A stretch of 8,026 bases of DNA from Actinomycetota bacterium. Lineage in GTDB: Bacteria > Actinomycetota > Thermoleophilia > Gaiellales > Gaiellaceae. The notes beneath the pieces were generated by a model that had not been told where the DNA came from, did no database searches, and saw only the letters and a program-made list of their open reading frames with translations. Positions 5,309-8,026 of this stretch are shown one piece after another (position 1 is the stretch's first letter; each line of letters opens with the position of its first letter). Where the stretch lies: NCBI GenBank assembly GCA_016870235.1, contig VGCB01000104.1, positions 1 to 8,026 of the forward strand, in the 5' to 3' direction. Made by a program: the position numbers and the translations under genes.

Positions 5309-6799
5309 GTGGACACCGTCTGGGTCCTCGGGGATCAGCTCAGCCTCGAGATCGGCGCGCTCGCGACGGTCCGCCCTGGCTCCGCGCGGGTGCTCATGAT
5401 CGAGTCGGCGTCGAAGCTGGCCGCGCTCCCGTGGCATGTGCAGCGGGCCCATTTCCTCGTCACCTCGATGCGGCGCTTCGCGTCGGAGGTGGCGGCGTCG
5501 GGCTTCGAGGTCGACTATCGGCGGTCGGCGACGTTCGCAGAGGGACTCGCAGGCCACCGGGCCGAGTTCCGCCCAGGCACGATCGTGGCCACCGAGCCGA
5601 ACAGCCGTCGCGCCCGCGGCCTGGCCCTGAGCGAGGGTGTCGAGCTCGCTCGATCGAACCAGTTCCTCTGCCATTACGACGACTTCGCGAGGTGGGCGAG
5701 GTCGAGGAGGCATCTTCGGCTGGAAGACTTCTACCGGTGGCAGCGAGCCCGGCTCGACTACCTGATGGACGACGACGGACCGGCAGGAGGCCGCTGGAAC
5801 TTCGACGCGGAGAACCGCCGGCCCCCGCCCCGCAGCGGACCGTACCCCTGGCCCAGCGCGCTCAGCGAGCCCCTCGACACGCTGGACCACGACGTCGTCG
5901 CGGGCCTGCCGCCGAACTGCACGGGTAGCCCACCGACCGGTCTCTGGGCCACGAGCCGTGCGGGCGCCGTGCGACGCCTCGACCACTTCGTCGACCACGT
6001 GCTGCCGCTCTTCGGCCCCCACGAGGACGCTATGGTCACCGACCACTTCCACCTCGCCCACTCGATGTTGTCGCCGTATCTCAACAACGGTCTGCTGCTG
6101 GCGCGCGAGGTAGTGGACAGGGCCGAGGCTGCCTATCGGGCCGGCGCCGTGCCGCTGGCATCGGCCGAAGGGTTCATCCGGCAGCTGATCGGCTGGCGAG
6201 AGTACGTCTGGGGGCTCTACTGGCTCGAGGGAGCGTCGTACGCCTCGCTCAACGAGCTCGGTGCAACCCGGTCGCTCCCCAAGGCCTTCACGGGGGCGGC
6301 GGAGACCGGGATGGCGTGTGTCGCGGCCTGCCTCGACGGCATCGAGGAGCGCAGCTGGCTTCACCACATCCAACGACTGATGGTGCTCGGCAACCTGAGC
6401 CTCCTGGCGGGGATCCGTCCTCAGGAGGTGACCTCCTGGATGTGGGAGCGGTTCGTCGACGGCGCCGAGTGGGTCATGGTGCCCAACGTGATCGGCATGA
6501 GCCTCTACGCCGACGGTGGGCGTATGGCCACCAAGCCCTACGCCGCCGGAGGGGCCTATCTCTCGAGGATGAGCACCTACTGCAAGAGCTGCTCGTTCGA
6601 TCACGGGAAGCGGGTCGGCGAGGATGCCTGTCCGTTCACCACGCTGTACTGGGACTTCATCCTGCGCCACAAGGATCGGTTCGAAGGCAACCACCGCATG
6701 GTGCGTCAGGTGCGGGCGGCAGAGCGGCTTGGCGATCGCAGTGCCGTTCAGCTCCGCGCCGAGGAGCTTCTGACCCTCCTCGACGAGGGACGTCTGTGA
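5309..6799 (+). CDS. phrB: FeS-cluster bacterial cryptochrome/(6-4) photolyase, PhrB type
   Basis: This 496-aa protein matches the iron-sulfur bacterial cryptochrome/photolyase group throughout. Such enzymes use blue light and FAD to repair (6-4) pyrimidine photoproducts in DNA; the Agrobacterium PhrB prototype also binds a lumazine antenna and a [4Fe-4S] cluster. Seen here: the antenna domain starting VWVLGDQLS (4-12); GGRWNFDAENR (160-170); EGFIRQLIGWREYVWGLYW (287-305); the active-site HHIQRLM (H352, H353); and NVIGMSLYADGG with TKPYAAGGAYLSRM (393-421). The four cluster cysteines are C337, C425, C428 and C441, with gaps of 88, 3 and 13 residues, the same as I recall for PhrB (C350, C438, C441, C454). 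H353 falls where PhrB has its catalytic H366. Length is normal for the family. It stands alone on the plus strand, divergent from the glycosyltransferase operon, so light or DNA-damage control of its own promoter is likely but not visible. Confidence 0.95.
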   Translation: MDTVWVLGDQLSLEIGALATVRPGSARVLMIESASKLAALPWHVQRAHFLVTSMRRFASEVAASGFEVDYRRSATFAEGLAGHRAEFRPGTIVATEPNSRRARGLALSEGVELARSNQFLCHYDDFARWARSRRHLRLEDFYRWQRARLDYLMDDDGPAGGRWNFDAENRRPPPRSGPYPWPSALSEPLDTLDHDVVAGLPPNCTGSPPTGLWATSRAGAVRRLDHFVDHVLPLFGPHEDAMVTDHFHLAHSMLSPYLNNGLLLAREVVDRAEAAYRAGAVPLASAEGFIRQLIGWREYVWGLYWLEGASYASLNELGATRSLPKAFTGAAETGMACVAACLDGIEERSWLHHIQRLMVLGNLSLLAGIRPQEVTSWMWERFVDGAEWVMVPNVIGMSLYADGGRMATKPYAAGGAYLSRMSTYCKSCSFDHGKRVGEDACPFTTLYWDFILRHKDRFEGNHRMVRQVRAAERLGDRSAVQLRAEELLTLLDEGRL

Positions 6800-6826
6800 G
6801 CGAACGCCCGAGGCCGACGCGGTTCG

Positions 6827-6854
6827 GGTTCCCATCCTTTCCGGGATGGAGACC
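6827..6854 (+). terminator. Hairpin downstream of the photolyase gene
   Basis: The arms GGTTCCCATCC (6827-6837) and GGATGGAGACC (6844-6854) pair over 11 positions, with one G-T pair and one mismatch, around a TTTCCG loop. It lies 27 nt after the phrB stop. There is no T-tract, so it would be an atypical terminator or an mRNA 3'-end protector. Confidence 0.4.
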
Positions 6855-6888
6855 GGTGGCGGCTCGACGGTGCGACGGTCGAAAGAGG

Positions 6889-6915
6889 CGCTCCCGGCCT
6901 CGAGACCCGGGAGCG
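6889..6915. terminator. Strong GC-rich hairpin between convergent genes
   Basis: A perfect 9-bp inverted repeat, CGCTCCCGG (6889-6897) and CCGGGAGCG (6907-6915), with a 9-nt loop. It sits between the converging phrB and CHRD-FkbM genes and could act on transcripts from both sides. A second small inverted repeat, GCGGGA-G-TCCCGC (6913-6925), overlaps it and would compete. No T-tract follows on either strand. Confidence 0.45.
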
Positions 6916-7003
6916 GGAGTCCCGCCCCTCACGGCAGCATGCCGTATCGGCAGGAATCATCCGATCGTCGCACCAGCCTCCCCGCTCCGCCCGAGCTCCC
7001 CTC

Positions 7004-7017
7004 GGGCCGGAAGGCCC
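7004..7017 (-). terminator. Short hairpin downstream of the CHRD-FkbM gene
   Basis: GGGCC-GGAA-GGCCC forms a 5-bp stem 17 nt beyond the stop of the minus-strand gene. An alternative, mutually exclusive stem, CCCGAG-CTCCC-CTCGGG (6990-7006), overlaps it. This is a weak terminator candidate without a T-tract. Confidence 0.25.
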
Positions 7018-7034
7018 CCTCATTCGACCGAAGT

Positions 7035-8026
7035 CTACGCCGGTTCTCGGACTGTCACGAGGCCGAGGCGGTCGATCGTCTCGGGTCGCGCGCAGACGAG
7101 GTTCGCGAAGCCGGAGCCCGAGGGCTCGGAGAGCGGAGCCAGACGACGGCTCTTCTCGTCGACGCGCCGGACGTCGTAGCCGTGCAGGGCGAGCTCCGCA
7201 ACGAGCTCCGCCTGCGACGTCCCGGCGGCGCCGAGCGCCTCCGGGTTGCACTCGACGAGCAAGACGACGTCGCCCTCGAGCGTGCGTCGCATGCCGCGGA
7301 GCGCCTCGACCTCCCAGCCTTCGAGGTCGAGCTTGACGACGGTGGGCACGCGGCCGGCCAGGTCGTCGTCGAGCGAGACGACGTCGACGCGGGTGCCGCG
7401 TCCGCCTGCGAGCGTCGACGATGAGCCCTCGGAGGAGAGGAAGGCCTCACCCCGGCCGCTGCCGAGGGCGGCGGCGCGAACGGACACCTGTGCCTGGAGC
7501 CCGTTGCGGGCGACGTTCGCACGCAGCGCCGGCAGGATCGCCGGTTGCGGCTCGTAGGCGAGCACCTCGGCGCCCGCTCGCGCCATCGTCAGGGCGACGT
7601 GGCCGAGGTGGGCGCCGCCGTCGACCGCAAGGGCTCCGCTCGGCCACTCGCCCGTGTGGACGTTCACGTAGTAGCTCTCCGGCGTCTGGATCAGCGCCTT
7701 GAGAAGCGCCTTGTCGCTCACCGTCGTGCAGCCGGATGCCTTGCCCGACGCGTCGGGAGCGCCAAGCGTGACGACGACACCGCCGAACGTGTCCTTGGTG
7801 CCGGCGTGGATGTGCGCTGCGGCTGCCGGCAGCGGGCCGATCCCTGCAACCGAGAGCTGCCAGCAGACCCGCTTCTGGCCGACGTTGACGCGGATTACGG
7901 CCGAGCCGCTGCCGTCCGGATCGCCCGGGCCCGGCCTCTCCGCCGCGCCGGTGAGCGTGGCGACCCGCGGTGCACCGCCGCCGGCCGAGGCGAGCGCCGT
8001 CCCTGCGACCGCGAGCGTCGCGCCCG
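7035..8026 (-). CDS. Secreted-type CHRD domain fused to an FkbM-type methyltransferase (start beyond right edge)
   Basis: One uninterrupted minus-strand frame runs from the right edge (first whole codon 8024) to TAG at 7037-7035, 329 visible residues. Numbered from 8024: residues 1-17 (GATLAVAGTALASAGGG) look like the end of a signal peptide. Residues 22-132 are a CHRD domain (ATLTGAAERPGPGDPDGSGS, AAAHIHAG at 67-74, YYVNVHTGEWPSGAL at 118-132), a fold of exported or surface proteins. From residue 133 it becomes an FkbM-type SAM-dependent methyltransferase: motif I AVDGGAHLGH (133-142), the acidic YEPQP, then VVKLDLEGWEVEALRG and a normal C-terminal half. The usual 50-80 residues before motif I are absent, replaced by the CHRD domain. 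A GTG at 7721 could be taken as a start, but it lies inside the CHRD domain, so a shorter call there would be wrong. Both halves use similar high-GC codons. Whether the product is exported and whether the enzyme works are unknown. Confidence 0.85.
   Translation of the reverse strand, partial: GATLAVAGTALASAGGGAPRVATLTGAAERPGPGDPDGSGSAVIRVNVGQKRVCWQLSVAGIGPLPAAAAHIHAGTKDTFGGVVVTLGAPDASGKASGCTTVSDKALLKALIQTPESYYVNVHTGEWPSGALAVDGGAHLGHVALTMARAGAEVLAYEPQPAILPALRANVARNGLQAQVSVRAAALGSGRGEAFLSSEGSSSTLAGGRGTRVDVVSLDDDLAGRVPTVVKLDLEGWEVEALRGMRRTLEGDVVLLVECNPEALGAAGTSQAELVAELALHGYDVRRVDEKSRRLAPLSEPSGSGFANLVCARPETIDRLGLVTVREPA

Noticed and set aside
5030..6835. A 601-codon minus-strand open frame opposite the photolyase gene
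   Set aside because: It is the antisense reading of the well-supported phrB gene in GC-rich DNA. The product is Arg/Pro/Gly/His-rich without recognisable domains. Only its last part (5206-5030), outside phrB, was kept as a weak candidate.
7035..7721. A stand-alone 228-aa methyltransferase starting at the GTG at 7721
   Set aside because: The GTG lies inside the CHRD domain (the GCTTVSDKALLKAL stretch), and the same frame is open and coding all the way to the right edge.
1..8026. tRNA, rRNA, CRISPR arrays and complete insertion sequences
   Set aside because: No cloverleaf, conserved rRNA stretch, regularly spaced long repeats or terminal inverted repeats with a transposase were seen by eye on either strand.

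Overview
The window is GC-rich throughout (clearly above 60% by eye). Real genes use G or C at almost every third codon position, and GTG starts are common. Together with an actinobacterial-looking gene set (GT-B glycosyltransferases, an FeS-type photolyase, CHRD and FkbM domains), this suggests a high-GC actinobacterium. The lineage is an inference; no rRNA or other marker is present.

Layout, left to right. Positions 1-73 (minus) hold the first ~24 codons of a gene that leaves the window; they weakly resemble the N-terminus of IS66-type transposases. Positions 190-559 (plus) hold two overlapping genes for 62-residue membrane proteins. Positions 598-4696 (minus) form one tightly packed operon, transcribed right to left: a 70-aa protein (4696-4484), a 108-aa protein (4476-4150), a HEAT-repeat domain (4135-3455) followed in another frame by a GT4 glycosyltransferase (3455-1908), and a GT1/UGT-like glycosyltransferase (1911-598). 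Gaps are 7 and 14 nt, then a 4-nt overlap. Positions 4697-5308 lie between divergent genes and hold repeats and possibly small or decayed genes. Positions 5309-6799 (plus) encode an FeS-cluster bacterial cryptochrome/(6-4) photolyase (PhrB type) with all four cluster cysteines. Positions 6800-7034 are a convergent spacer with several hairpins. From 7035 to the right edge (minus) a single open frame encodes the end of a probable signal peptide, a CHRD domain and an FkbM-type methyltransferase domain, in that order.

Three things stand out. First, the HEAT and GT4 parts are out of frame by one base at a run of six C (plus strand G6, 3455-3460). The GT4 frame has no start codon before its first beta strand, so the two were almost certainly one ~742-aa protein, and the base is missing either in the genome or in this sequence. 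Second, the CHRD-FkbM chimera joins a normally exported domain to a normally cytoplasmic SAM-dependent enzyme, exactly at motif I of the methyltransferase; it looks like an in-frame deletion fusion or a novel architecture. Third, the operon pairs two small unrecognised proteins with two glycosyltransferases, one carrying a HEAT scaffold, which makes it a candidate undescribed glycosylation system. Its product cannot be read from the sequence.
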